Of a stretch of 33,162 bases of DNA, positions 22,449-32,300 are shown one piece after another. The number at the start of each line of letters is the position of its first letter. Position 1 is the stretch's first letter. Below the pieces are notes generated by a model. That model was not told the origin of the DNA. It did no database searches and saw only the letters and a program-made list of their open reading frames with translations. Origin of the DNA: DATGSL01 sp964645585 (GTDB lineage Bacteria > Verrucomicrobiota > Verrucomicrobiia > Opitutales > T3Sed10-336); contig CAZYAN010000044.1 in NCBI GenBank assembly GCA_964645585.1, positions 1 through 33,162 of the forward strand, written 5' to 3'. A program made the translations under genes and the position numbers.

Positions 22449-23938
22449 TGGCGACGATTTACAAACAGCTGCTCGAAGCCCTGGAAAAGTGTTATTGGAT
22501 TCACTCCACGCTTTCGCTTCTCGGCTGGGATGAGCAGGTGAATCTGCCGCCAGGAAGCGCGGAGCACCGTGCCGGGCAAACCGCCTGTCTCGCGGACCTG
22601 CATCACCGCGAGTTCACCCGGGCCGAAATCGGTGAGTGGCTGACGGCGCTGGAAGAAGACGCGGCGTCTCTGCCGGAGGAGCAGCGAGATCTCATTCGCT
22701 TGGTGCGGCGCGACTACGATCGCGCGACGAAGCTTCCGGCGCGGTTCGTCGCGGAAAAGGCCGCGCACCAGTCGCGGGCGTATCACGAATGGGTCCGGGC
22801 GCGCGAGCGGAATGATTTCGCCGGTTTCGCTCCATTCTTGGAGAAGACGCTGCAGCTTGCTCGCGAGGAAGCAAAAATGCTTGGCTGGGAGAAGAACCCG
22901 TACGACTGCCATATCGATCGCCACGATCCCGGAATGACGGCGGCGCGCGTCGAGGAACTTTTCGCAAAACTTCGCGCGCCGCTGGTCGATTTGGTTGGAC
23001 GGATTCTCGATTCGCCGGTCAAAGCCGACACCAGCGTGCTCCGCGGCTTTCCGGTCGACCGCCAGGAGACGTTTGTGCGCGAACTTGTCGAGCGGCTCGG
23101 ATTCGACTTCAGCCGCGGGCGGATCGACCGTTCGGTGCATCCCTTTTGCAGCGGTGACGGTGCCGACACGCGGATGACGACCCGCTACGATCCTGACAAT
23201 CCGCTCGACGCGATTTTCAGCGCGATCCATGAGACCGGGCACGGCCTGTACGACCAAGGGTTGCCGCTCGATCAACGGAGCAATCCGCTCGGTCAGGCGG
23301 TCGGGATGGCGGTGCATGAATCACAGAGCCGGTTATGGGAAAATCAAGTAGGACGGAGCCGCAAGTTCTGGGACTATTTTGAACCCCTTTTCCGTCAGGC
23401 GTTCGAACCGCGACTCGGGGATGTCTCGTCGGATGAACTTTACCTCGCGATCAACGCGGTGCGTTTGAATCCGATCCGGGTGGATTCGGACGAAGTCACG
23501 TACAACCTGCATATCATGCTCCGGTTTGAGCTGGAGCAGGCGTTGTTTGAAGGAGGACTGGAGGCAGCGGGTTTACCGTCGGAGTGGAACCGACTGTCAG
23601 CGGAGATCTTGGGATTGACCCCCCGAAACGATACGGAAGGGGTCCTGCAAGACGTGCATTGGTCGGTCGGGTCGGTCGGCTATTTCCCGAGCTACTGTCT
23701 CGGGAACATGATGGCGGCCCAGCTTTGGTACAAGGTGACGAAGGAATTTCCAGCCTTGGAGCAATCGTTCGCGGAGGGAAGTTTTTCGCAGCTTTCGAAC
23801 TGGCTGCGAGAAAAAATCCATCGCCACGGCCGGCGGTTTGATACAGAGGAAATCGTCCAGAAGGCTACCGGCGAGTGTCTGGATCCGGGACCTCTGCTGA
23901 AATATCTTACCGAGCGTTATCTCCCGCTGTATTGTTGA
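22445..23938 (+). CDS. carboxypeptidase Taq (M32) metallopeptidase
   Basis: A 497-residue, full-length M32 zinc carboxypeptidase, which removes C-terminal residues from peptides in the cytoplasm. The zinc-binding HExxH is HETGH in AIHETGHGLYDQG. Other family signatures are MAVHESQSRLWENQVGRS and the downstream RVDSDEVTYNLHI, which carries a conserved acidic residue. No signal peptide. The ATG overlaps the tgt stop (ATGA), implying translational coupling although the two functions are unrelated. Confidence 0.95.
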
Positions 23939-24001
23939 ACGGGGTCAATACGAATTGACCACGCCTGATGCCGTTCGGCAGCGAGGCCCGCCGGGGCTCA
24001 C

Positions 24002-24053
24002 GCCGGCCGGCTGCACGGCCGGCGCCGCGCAGCCGCGCTCGTGAGAGCGTGGG
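24002..24053. repeat. intergenic hairpin plus dispersed repeat, copy 1
   Basis: GCCGGCCG (24002-24009) and CGGCCGGC (24016-24023) form an 8-bp stem. The adjacent 23 bases at 24031-24053 recur with two mismatches at 32851-32873 in the same orientation, again beside a perfect hairpin. No gene overlaps. Confidence 0.6.
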
Positions 24054-24072
24054 TGCCACCGCGGAGGGATGA

Positions 24073-24858
24073 TCAGAATGACGTCGCGTTCTCGCCGGAC
24101 CAGTAGACAGTCTTGACGTCGGTCGGAATATCCGAACGGGCCCGGCGTTCAACGTGACCATCATAAAAGAGGACATTTGCCGAGTCGCCGTGCGGGACCG
24201 TTCCGAATCGTTTGAAGTAAAAGTTGTCGCTTGTGTACCAATAGTACGATTCGACAACGGCGGCTGTCAGAGTTGCATACTCAAATGTCTCTAAATTGAC
24301 TCTGTTTACATTACCTTCTATTTTATCATCGCCATACGGCTGCGCCCAAGTATTCCATGCATAGGAATAATAGGCTGCGAAGGTCTCGGGATTTCTCCCA
24401 AGGAAGATATCCGCCGGCGCCATCCTGGGTGCTGGAAACTGATTATAAATCGTCGGGCAGTGGAGAACCGCAGGCTCAAAACGGTCGTCGGGATTGTGGC
24501 GGATATACGTGTTCCGAGCCGGACGGTCGGGATGCAGGTACGGCCAGAGGGTTGCGTGGAAGGTGGCCTCCAGACTGGTACCCGAATTTCCGCCCGTCGC
24601 TATTTCGTGAGCGACCGTGTTGAAGTGCGGAGGCGCTTTGCCGTCATGGTCTTGAGCATACAGCATGACTGCTTGGCCGATTTGCCGCATGTTTGAGGAA
24701 CAGGCGCCGCCGCGCGCGGACTCGCGAACTCGGCCGACGACTGGAATGAGGATGGCCGCGAGGATGCCGATAATCGCGATAACCGTCAGCAGTTCGATTA
24801 ATGTAAACGCGCGTGTATGTTTGGCGCGATGAGAAGTAAGCGGAGAGTTTTTCATCAT
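24073..24858 (-). CDS. type II secretion-type pseudopilin (DUF1559-like)
   Basis: A 261-residue protein with a class III (prepilin) leader. Cleavage is expected after A17 in TRAFTLIELL; F18 and the conserved E22 (E+5) start the hydrophobic helix TVIAIIGILAAILIPVV. The C-terminal domain contains CSSNMRQIGQAVMLYAQDHD and the hallmark LFYDGHVERR. Such proteins are abundant in Planctomycetes-Verrucomicrobiota and often sit beside secreted carbohydrate-active genes. It follows the BNR-repeat gene by 58 bases on the same strand, so the two are probably co-expressed. Cargo or substrate unknown. Confidence 0.92.
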   Translation of the reverse strand: MMKNSPLTSHRAKHTRAFTLIELLTVIAIIGILAAILIPVVGRVRESARGGACSSNMRQIGQAVMLYAQDHDGKAPPHFNTVAHEIATGGNSGTSLEATFHATLWPYLHPDRPARNTYIRHNPDDRFEPAVLHCPTIYNQFPAPRMAPADIFLGRNPETFAAYYSYAWNTWAQPYGDDKIEGNVNRVNLETFEYATLTAAVVESYYWYTSDNFYFKRFGTVPHGDSANVLFYDGHVERRARSDIPTDVKTVYWSGENATSF

Positions 24859-24916
24859 ACCCTTTGTGTTGAATGCCCTGGTTGTTTGACGCTGGAGAAC
24901 GTGGCAGCGGTGTTTG

Positions 24917-26461
24917 TTAAAAGTGTAATCGATCTACTGGAATTCGTGAGTTCGAAGCGAGCGGGTCCCGTATCCTTGATTGAAAATCTTTTGTGCCGGC
25001 TAAATGAAAGGAATGACCGTTTTTGTCGGAGACGAGGACCATGCGGTGATGGTATCGGCGCTGCGCGGACTGATTCAGCAGCGACCGGTCATAATAACTC
25101 GCTGAAAGAAACAGGCGGGAATCGCGGTCGAGTGAAACACGATGATAGTAAATCGAATATTCGGCCCGCGCGGGAATGATTACTGGCTGAGGATCGGTCC
25201 ACGGTCCGCCTGACGGTTTACGCTGCCACGCGAGGACGCCGTAATAATTTCCATCCGCGGGATTGAGATGGGGAAAACTTTCCAAGTCCTCGCGCCATTG
25301 ACGGTAAACCAAGTGAAGAGTGTCGTCGGCGTCACAGAGTAACGACACGTATGTCTGGCGCACGCGGCCGCCATCGGGTGAGTCTTGAAGGACGGCTGTC
25401 GGCTGAGTCCAGCCGCCGCAGGGATCATTCGGCTCGATCGACCGCAGGTAGGAAAAGGAGCCCCCGTGGCTGCCGGTCACGACATGTAAGAAGCCGCCGC
25501 TGTCGATGACAATCCCAGGCATGTTGTGGGCGTTGTTGGATGGAGGCTGGCGCGTCAGTTCGAGCGGCTTTGTCACCGTATGGCTGGCGGCGGAATAGGT
25601 CGCGATGCAAATCGGCATCCCTTCGGGCACGGCTTTCTCGGTCACTTCGCCCCAGATAAAATGGGTAACCCCGTCGCGGGTGACCGCGAAGCTCGATCCG
25701 CCCGAATGCTGTTCGAGGCCGACGAGGCTTTCACTTACCACGATTGGTTCAGGAATGGTGAGTTTCCCCTCCTTCCAGGACGGTTGCGTCACACTCAGTT
25801 GATTCCAAGAGGCATAGGTCGCGCGATGCGGTCGGAGCCGCTTTTGGATCATCACAAACGGAGGGCCTTCGATCGGATTATGACCGGATCGATACTCCGC
25901 GATGACCGCGCCGTCCGGAAGGCGAACCGTGCCAAAAGTTTCCCCGAAATCGGTGCTGTAAACGAGAAGATTGATACGTTCGCCCGTTGTCAGCTCGATC
26001 CCCACCTGCGTATAAAGGCGGTCGTCCGCGTCAAAAACCACGCGCGGGTCAAGCCAGCCTCCTCCCCGCCAGGTGCGTTTGAAGCTTGGGAAGTCCTGCT
26101 TGATGGCCGGAAGAAAGTCACGCACGACCCATTTTCCGTCGCGCAAGGTGTGAATGAATCCGGTTTCGTCGAGGTCAACCGTTCGGCTTCGAATATAGGG
26201 ACGGTTGTTGCTGTCGAACGTCGGGATATTTTGCGTGTACTCGGGCGCGTAATCGAAAAGATCTTCGAGGGAGCGTTCCGGCAAAAGCTGTAATGGAGCC
26301 GGCCCCTGCCGCGCGCCTTCGGCGCCAGCAGTCAAAGAAAGCGCGGACAGCAGCAAGCAAATTGCAGCGGCGGCGGCGGCCATGCGCGGCACCGGCGTCG
26401 GCCGGTTTGCAGGCCGGTTCCGGGGAATAACTAAAAGGTTACTCAGACCCACGCTGACCAT
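24917..26461 (-). CDS. exported BNR-repeat protein
   Basis: A ~514-residue protein of the BNR/sialidase-like propeller kind (PF15892-like). Repeated 'D..D..L' blade motifs are visible (VFDADDRLYTQVGIEL, VIDSGGFLHVVTGSHG, LCDADDTLHLVYRQW, SLDRDSRLFLSASYYD). It should sit outside the cytoplasm and bind or process glycans; no sialidase catalytic set can be assigned, so enzymatic activity is uncertain. The start is ambiguous: ATG 26461 gives a signal peptide with a long basic N-region, and ATG 26383 starts inside the hydrophobic stretch (MAAAAAAICLLLSALSL). The frame is open up to 26575. Confidence 0.8.
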   Translation of the reverse strand: MVSVGLSNLLVIPRNRPANRPTPVPRMAAAAAAICLLLSALSLTAGAEGARQGPAPLQLLPERSLEDLFDYAPEYTQNIPTFDSNNRPYIRSRTVDLDETGFIHTLRDGKWVVRDFLPAIKQDFPSFKRTWRGGGWLDPRVVFDADDRLYTQVGIELTTGERINLLVYSTDFGETFGTVRLPDGAVIAEYRSGHNPIEGPPFVMIQKRLRPHRATYASWNQLSVTQPSWKEGKLTIPEPIVVSESLVGLEQHSGGSSFAVTRDGVTHFIWGEVTEKAVPEGMPICIATYSAASHTVTKPLELTRQPPSNNAHNMPGIVIDSGGFLHVVTGSHGGSFSYLRSIEPNDPCGGWTQPTAVLQDSPDGGRVRQTYVSLLCDADDTLHLVYRQWREDLESFPHLNPADGNYYGVLAWQRKPSGGPWTDPQPVIIPARAEYSIYYHRVSLDRDSRLFLSASYYDRSLLNQSAQRRYHHRMVLVSDKNGHSFHLAGTKDFQSRIRDPLASNSRIPVDRLHF

Positions 26462-26498
26462 CGAATCCCGAATTTTCGCCTTTGCAATACAAATATTC

Positions 26499-26534
26499 GG
26501 TTCGCGTCGGTCGCGAAGCGGGTTGCCAACCCGC
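26499..26534. repeat. two adjacent hairpins between esterase and BNR genes
   Basis: TTCGCG/CGCGAA and a perfect GCGGGTT-GCC-AACCCGC (26518-26534) lie back to back between two - strand genes. There is no T tract, so they may act as RNA processing or attenuation structures or be a dispersed element. Confidence 0.5.
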
Positions 26535-26623
26535 GCGGACATTCGGCGGGAAACTGGACGGTCCGAAGTCGCCACCTGCCCGCTCCGATTGTCGTGCGTT
26601 GCAATCAGCTCGATGGACGGGAG

Positions 26624-27412
26624 TTACGGCGATCGCTCTTCGATCTCCAGGGCGGCTTTCGCCTGTCTGGCGCCGTTTTCGCGCTGGGCGGCGGCGTTGA
26701 AGTGGAGGCGGTCCCCGATGTGGCCTTTATCGGAAGCGGGTACGAAAATCGCGTTGGGAAGTTCGTCGGCGGCCTCCTCGATGGCGGCATTCACGGTCTT
26801 GTAGTGCGGAGACTTGAGAAAGCTGCCAAGGCCGCCGAGGACGATGGGAACATCGGATGCTCCGAGATCTTCGCGGAACTGGGTCATCAGCGCGATCAGC
26901 CGGTCTTTGTACAGCGGCGCTCGTTCGGCGGTGGAATCGGACTCGCCCTGCTGCCAAATGATCGCCCGGAGTGTGCCCGATTTCATCGCGACCCGCGCGC
27001 GGCGGACTGCTTCCTTGTAGAGACCGCGTTCGTGATCGGGGGCCCAATAGGAGATGATCGTGCCGCCCACGGCGCTCGGGATGAGTCCGATGGTGGCGTC
27101 CGGCTTTGCTTCGGCGATCGCCTTGCCGAGAGCGAGTCCCGGGCCGGTGCCGCGGTTTTTTTTGTCGAAATGCAGCGGTTCGACCGCGGGTATCCACGTG
27201 TCCTCAGGACCAAGCGCGAAGACGCGCGGATGGGCGGTTCGGTCAATTTCTTCAATTTCGCCGCGGCCAGCCATGTTGGACTGGCCGACGAGAAGGTAGA
27301 GATCAAGCGGCGGCAGGTCGATGTTCTCCGCTTCCTGCGAGTCGGGCGCAGCGAGTACGGGCAAGGCGAAACAAACGGCGAGAGCCAAAGAGAACAAGGT
27401 CGATTTAGGCAT
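26624..27412 (-). CDS. sialate O-acetylesterase-like SGNH esterase
   Basis: A 262-residue exported esterase of the SASA/CE6 family. Signal peptide MPKSTLFSLALAVCFALPVLA. The nucleophile is S45 in LVGQSNMAGRG; the block II segment is IGLIPSAVGG, then IIWQQGESD, and the Asp-His pair is in GDRLHFNA. These enzymes remove O-acetyl groups from sugars such as acetylxylan or sialic acid. It starts 14 bases after the beta-propeller gene stop on the same strand, so the two are likely one operon. Acetyl ester removal fits the role of the surrounding exported proteins. Confidence 0.93.
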   Translation of the reverse strand: MPKSTLFSLALAVCFALPVLAAPDSQEAENIDLPPLDLYLLVGQSNMAGRGEIEEIDRTAHPRVFALGPEDTWIPAVEPLHFDKKNRGTGPGLALGKAIAEAKPDATIGLIPSAVGGTIISYWAPDHERGLYKEAVRRARVAMKSGTLRAIIWQQGESDSTAERAPLYKDRLIALMTQFREDLGASDVPIVLGGLGSFLKSPHYKTVNAAIEEAADELPNAIFVPASDKGHIGDRLHFNAAAQRENGARQAKAALEIEERSP

Positions 27413-27426
27413 GACGAGCGGTCGGT

Positions 27427-29274
27427 TTATGGAAGCTGGACGCGCATCAGGTTCGGTCCGGAGCCGTAATAAAGAACCTTGTCGTCCGTGACGTAAAACC
27501 CATGGGTGCGTTTGAGTGATTCGTGTTCGGCGACGATGGAAACGGAGTGGTCGCGCGGATCGATCGCGATGACAGCGCCGCCGGCGATGCCGTAGATCAG
27601 GCCCTCGTTACCGATCGGTTCCGGGTGAAGTCCAGGAAAGCGCGGCTCTCCGGTCGGGAGAACGCCGACATGGACGGTTTCGCGTTTCACGGGATCGAAG
27701 GCGTAGTAGTGCTTTTGGGCGATGCCGTAGATCAGCCCGTTCTTGGCGGTGACGGCGGCGCCGTAACGCCGGGCGCCGCGGACTGGCTGCGCTTTGTGAA
27801 CGACCTCTTCTTTCTTCGGATCCCAGAGGAACACAAAAGCTTCGGACGCGGACGGTTGGGTGCCGGTTCCGCCGCGGACATCTGACGCGACGAACAGTTC
27901 TCCGGTTTTCGCGACAGGTGCGGCCGACATCAGACTTTGGTCCGGGATCAGGTGCCGCCAGACCTTCGTGGAAAGGTCGGCGGGATCAATTCGGACAAGA
28001 GCGCCGCCAAGGTGCCCTTTGACGGGAGTGGTGACGGTGTAGATGCCTCCGTCAGGGCCTTGGATCAACTGGTTCGGGCGTTCCTGTCCATGCTTTCCGG
28101 AAAGTTGAATAATCGATTTCCCGGCTTTGCCGTTGAGGGCGTCATCGACATCGAGAAGTTCGAGGTGGCCGCCGGTGTAGCTTGCGGCGAAAAGACCCTT
28201 TTCGTGGTTGAGAAAGTCGTACACTTGAATCCGGCCGCGGGTGATGAGGCCGAGGTCGCGGGTTTCGCCGGTTGTGAGGTGGACCGCGAAGGCTTTGCCC
28301 GGCTTGATCGCGCTCCCGAAAAGCCAGCCGTTTGCGACATCGCCGAGGCTGTAGATCCCTTCGCCGACCCCGGCAAAGTCGGTTTGAACGTAGCGGCGGT
28401 TCTTGGCGCCTTGGGCGGAATCGAGGATCAAACGGCCCAGATCGTCGACGCCTCGGACGGCGATGTTTCCGGCGGTGACGCGTTCGGGATATTTACGAGG
28501 ATCGGCTGTCTTTCCGAGCTCGATGCCACCCGGTTTGCAAAGAAATGTTGCGCTCCCGCTGCGGCCGTAGACTTGGCCGTCGATTCCGGTCCAGACGGTC
28601 GGCGCCCCTTGGCCGTCCTGCAGATTCTTGGGGAGGATTTGGTTTTTCTTGCCGGTTTTGGGATCGACCGACCAAAGTTCGCGATGATGAAGTCCAACCG
28701 GGGCGTAGACGATGTTGTCGTCGCTGACGGCTGGATTAATGATATAAAGCTGGCGGTCGTCGCTGGTCAGGCGGCCGAGGTCGAGGGTTTTGTCGGTCCG
28801 CATGTTGACTCCGACCAGACGGGCTTCCGGGTAGGTGCCGACGTAGAAGGTATCATCGGGACCGATGGCGTGCGGACCGCCGAGCCAGTAGCGAGTGTCG
28901 CTGTTCGGGATGCCGAGATCGGTGAGCTTGTCGGTTTTAGGATTGTATTTGAGGAAGCGGCCGGGGATGCCGGTGTATACGTAGATGCTGCCGTTTTGGC
29001 CGCGGGCGATCTGTATGTTGGATTTGCGGTAGGGAAGAAGATCGACGACCGTTTGCTTGCCGGTGGCGATATCGAATCCGAGAAGTTTGCGTTCCTCATC
29101 GCCGCTCACCGTGCCCCAGGCGCGGATCTTGCCGCTGGGTCCGTCAGTGACAAAGCCAATACTGACATTTGTCACCCGAATCGGCATCCCGAGATTTTCG
29201 AATTCTTGCGCGGGAGCGGTGATGGCTGACAGGGTAAAACAGGCGAGGAGAAGCGGAACTTTTTGTACCTTCAT
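27427..29274 (-). CDS. exported beta-propeller protein
   Basis: A 615-residue protein with a signal peptide (MKVQKVPLLLACFTLSAITAPA) followed by repeated four-stranded blade motifs: 'DG/GP..G.IY..T', as in GQNGSIYVYTGIPGRFLKYN, GPDDTFYVGTYPEARLVGVN, GPDGGIYTVTTPVKGHLGGA, KNGLIYGIAQKHYYAFDP and NEGLIYGIAGGAVIAIDP. This matches PQQ/SMP-30-like or Kelch-like propellers that bind ligands or act on sugars; there is no recognisable catalytic site. It is followed by the esterase with 14 bases between. Confidence 0.85.
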   Translation of the reverse strand: MKVQKVPLLLACFTLSAITAPAQEFENLGMPIRVTNVSIGFVTDGPSGKIRAWGTVSGDEERKLLGFDIATGKQTVVDLLPYRKSNIQIARGQNGSIYVYTGIPGRFLKYNPKTDKLTDLGIPNSDTRYWLGGPHAIGPDDTFYVGTYPEARLVGVNMRTDKTLDLGRLTSDDRQLYIINPAVSDDNIVYAPVGLHHRELWSVDPKTGKKNQILPKNLQDGQGAPTVWTGIDGQVYGRSGSATFLCKPGGIELGKTADPRKYPERVTAGNIAVRGVDDLGRLILDSAQGAKNRRYVQTDFAGVGEGIYSLGDVANGWLFGSAIKPGKAFAVHLTTGETRDLGLITRGRIQVYDFLNHEKGLFAASYTGGHLELLDVDDALNGKAGKSIIQLSGKHGQERPNQLIQGPDGGIYTVTTPVKGHLGGALVRIDPADLSTKVWRHLIPDQSLMSAAPVAKTGELFVASDVRGGTGTQPSASEAFVFLWDPKKEEVVHKAQPVRGARRYGAAVTAKNGLIYGIAQKHYYAFDPVKRETVHVGVLPTGEPRFPGLHPEPIGNEGLIYGIAGGAVIAIDPRDHSVSIVAEHESLKRTHGFYVTDDKVLYYGSGPNLMRVQLP

Positions 29275-29323
29275 GAATTCTTTCGAGACACCGCGATTGG
29301 TCTGGTGTTCTGAAAATGGATGG

Positions 29324-29368
29324 AAAAACGGCCGGACCCGGGAGACGGGCTTCCCTGGTGCCGGCCGT
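29324..29368 (-). terminator. rho-independent terminator
   Basis: Read on the - strand, a CGGCCGG-type stem closes with its partner and is followed by TTTTT: + strand ACGGCCGG (29328-29335) and CCGGCCGT (29361-29368), with A5 at 29324-29328. It lies just after the stop of the four-repeat protein at 29386 and would end that transcript. Confidence 0.75.
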
Positions 29369-29385
29369 TGCTGAAGTCAATTGAT

Positions 29386-32300
29386 TCAGTCTTGTGTGAC
29401 GCTTAAGCGAAGGAATCGGCGGGAAGAGGCGTCGATCGTTTCCGTGTCAATCACCCGGACAATCGCGACATTCTCCGAAACCATCTCAATCAGTTCCGGT
29501 TCGACGTCGATCGATGTCCAGGCAACAAGGTCGCTGGAGGCCTCGACGGCAATATCCACATCGATCGCATTGAGGAAGAGTCGCGAGGTGAGCGAGAGAC
29601 GGGTTTCTCCGCCGTCGGAAACGATGGCGACAGTCGGCAGTCCGCCGCGATCCGGCGTCAGCGGATCGAGTCCGAGCACGAACTTCACGATATTCGGGAC
29701 GCCGTCCCCGGCGGCGTCGTCGCCGGGCCCCCGCAACCCTTCCGGGAGATGGGCCGCGGCCCAGTCGGCAAAGGTGACTCCTTCATCGGTATCCGAGGAG
29801 CGCGCTGTCGCATAATCGAAAACCTCGAGATTATCGATCAGGAACTCATTCCCGCCGTCGCCCGGGATTCCAAGCAGGAGCGAAGAGAGGTCGGTGCCGA
29901 CGGCAAGACCGCCGCGGTTATATTGATAGTCCTCGAGAATCAGCTCGCCGTTGATCCAGACATCAAGCGTATCCGGAGCGACGGTCTTGCTGATATTGGA
30001 TTCATAATAGGCGACCGGCTCAGCGCTGTTGTTCATGACCACTTGGATGTTGTTCTGGACACCTTCCTCATAGGCGGCCGCGATGTCATTAAGCGTTCCG
30101 TTTGAAAAGGTAAGCTGATGGATCCGTTCATTGTTCGACACCCGGTTGATCCCGGCATCGAGTGTCAGCGGAGCATTGCCGACGCCGGCCGGTTCGAAGA
30201 AGTCGAAGGAGACCGTGATCACCGGCGATGGATTCCCGAAGACGTTCATAGCAGCTTGAGTGAGATCTTCGTTCGCAGTACCGTTGTGGTATACTCGCAG
30301 GTAGCCATTTTCCGCCTCGCCGAAATAGCTCTCCGAATTCTGGTTCGTGATTTCCACTACGCGGGAGGGCGGCCATTCGCCTACGGCAAAGTCATTCCAG
30401 AGCGTATTATCGAACCATCCGCTGCTGAAATCGTCGGCAAACATCGCCGGCGGACCGGGCAGTTCAGGAACAACGACGTTGCGAACATAGGCCTCATTGA
30501 AGATTTCGAGATTATCGATCAGGAACTCGTTGGAGTTGTCGGCCCAGATCACAAACATCACGGAAGTGAGCGGACTGCCGAGCTCGTAGGAACCGCGGAC
30601 ATACGTGTGGTTGTGGAGAATAAGCTCGCCGTCCAGCCAGACATCATAGGTGTCCGATATGAGCGGCACGGCCCCATCGAAATACGTGACGGTTTCCGTG
30701 CTGTTGTTCATGACGATTTGGACGTTATGCTTCGCTCCTGGCGAGTAGGCCTCGTCGCGGCCGGACAGATTCCCGTTGCTGAAGGTGATCTCATGAATGC
30801 GGGAGCCGTTGGGAGCGCTTCCGGTTCCGGGGCGCAAAACAAAGTTGCCTTCGCCGAAGCCTTCCGGCTCGAAGAAGTCGAAACTGATCGTGATCACATT
30901 TGAATTGAACCTGTTGTATGCGATTAGGTTAAGATTCCCTTCGGTCGTGCCGTCGTGAAAGATTCGCATATAATTGTTGCCCGGTTCGCCGAAATACGTT
31001 TCCGAATCGGCATCCGTCACCTCGATAACGCGATTCGGCGGAAGCGCGCTCGCCACCTGCCGGTTCCAGTGGTCGGCATTCGGTTTCCCGTCGAGCGGTT
31101 CGCTGAAGTCATCCGCGAACGCGGGATACACGTTGAGGTCGGGATTCTCCACATGCGGGTAATTCAATACTTGGATGTTATCGTAGAAGATTTCCTGGTT
31201 GCGTCCGGCCCAAATGATGAACTGGGCGGATGAAATGTCCGCTCCGACGGCGAGTCCGCCTCGATTGTAGGAGGCACTTTTAATTACGCGCCGTCCGTTG
31301 AGCCAGACATCGAAAGAATCCGAGGCGACTGTGACGGCCCCGTCGAGATACGAGACCTCCTCGTAGGAGTTGTTGAAGACCGCCTGGACATTGTACGGAA
31401 CTCCTTCCGTGTACAAACCGGAAACACCGGAAATTGCCCCGTTGTGCAGCGTTAGTTTATGAATCCGCTGACTGTTTCCAACCGTGCTGATTCCAGGCAG
31501 AATTTCCGCGGGATCGCTTCCGGTTCCGACACCCGGTGGCTCATAAAAGTCGAAACTGACCGTGATCACACTGCTTGTCGGTTCGAAGGCGTCCGCCGCG
31601 GTGATGTGCATGTTCGTGTTCTCTCCGGAAACAGCCACGCCGTCATGGTACATCCGCATGTAGTTGTTGCCTGCCTCGCCGAAATAAGTTTCGGAATCGG
31701 TATCGATGATCTCGATGATTCGCGCCGGCGGTGCAACCCGTGTGGGGTTGCGCTTCCAGATGTCCGGATCCGGCCATCCCGCTTCGGTCGGATTCGAGAA
31801 ATCGTCCGCGAAGATCACCTGATCCTCAATAACGGGAGGCGGTTCGCCCTCGGCGTAGGCTCCGTCGTAGATAACGAGGTTGTCCATGCGGAACTCCGCC
31901 TGGCCGGTTCCCCAGATTCCAATGCCGATCGAGGTCAGGGATTCGCCGAGGCCGACCGGGTCGGACGCCGTGTTGAAGGCGAACTTCACGTTCGTCATGA
32001 CCCGGACACCGTCGATCCAGACATCGTACGAGTCGGGCTTCACAACAGCTTGTCCTTCGAGGTAGGTGACTGGGTTCGCGGTGTTGTTATAAACAACCTG
32101 AAAGTGGTAGGTCTGATCGTTCAGCACGACCGGCTGCCCGGAGATTTTATTATTGCTGAAATACACCGTGTAGCGCGAGGCGTCATTGCCGAAAATCGGA
32201 TTTCCCTGTCCGAACCGCAGCTTTGGGTCGACATCGCTAGTCGAGGTGGTCCGGTGAAAATCGAAGTGAACGGAAATCACGCTGGAACCCGCGAATTCGT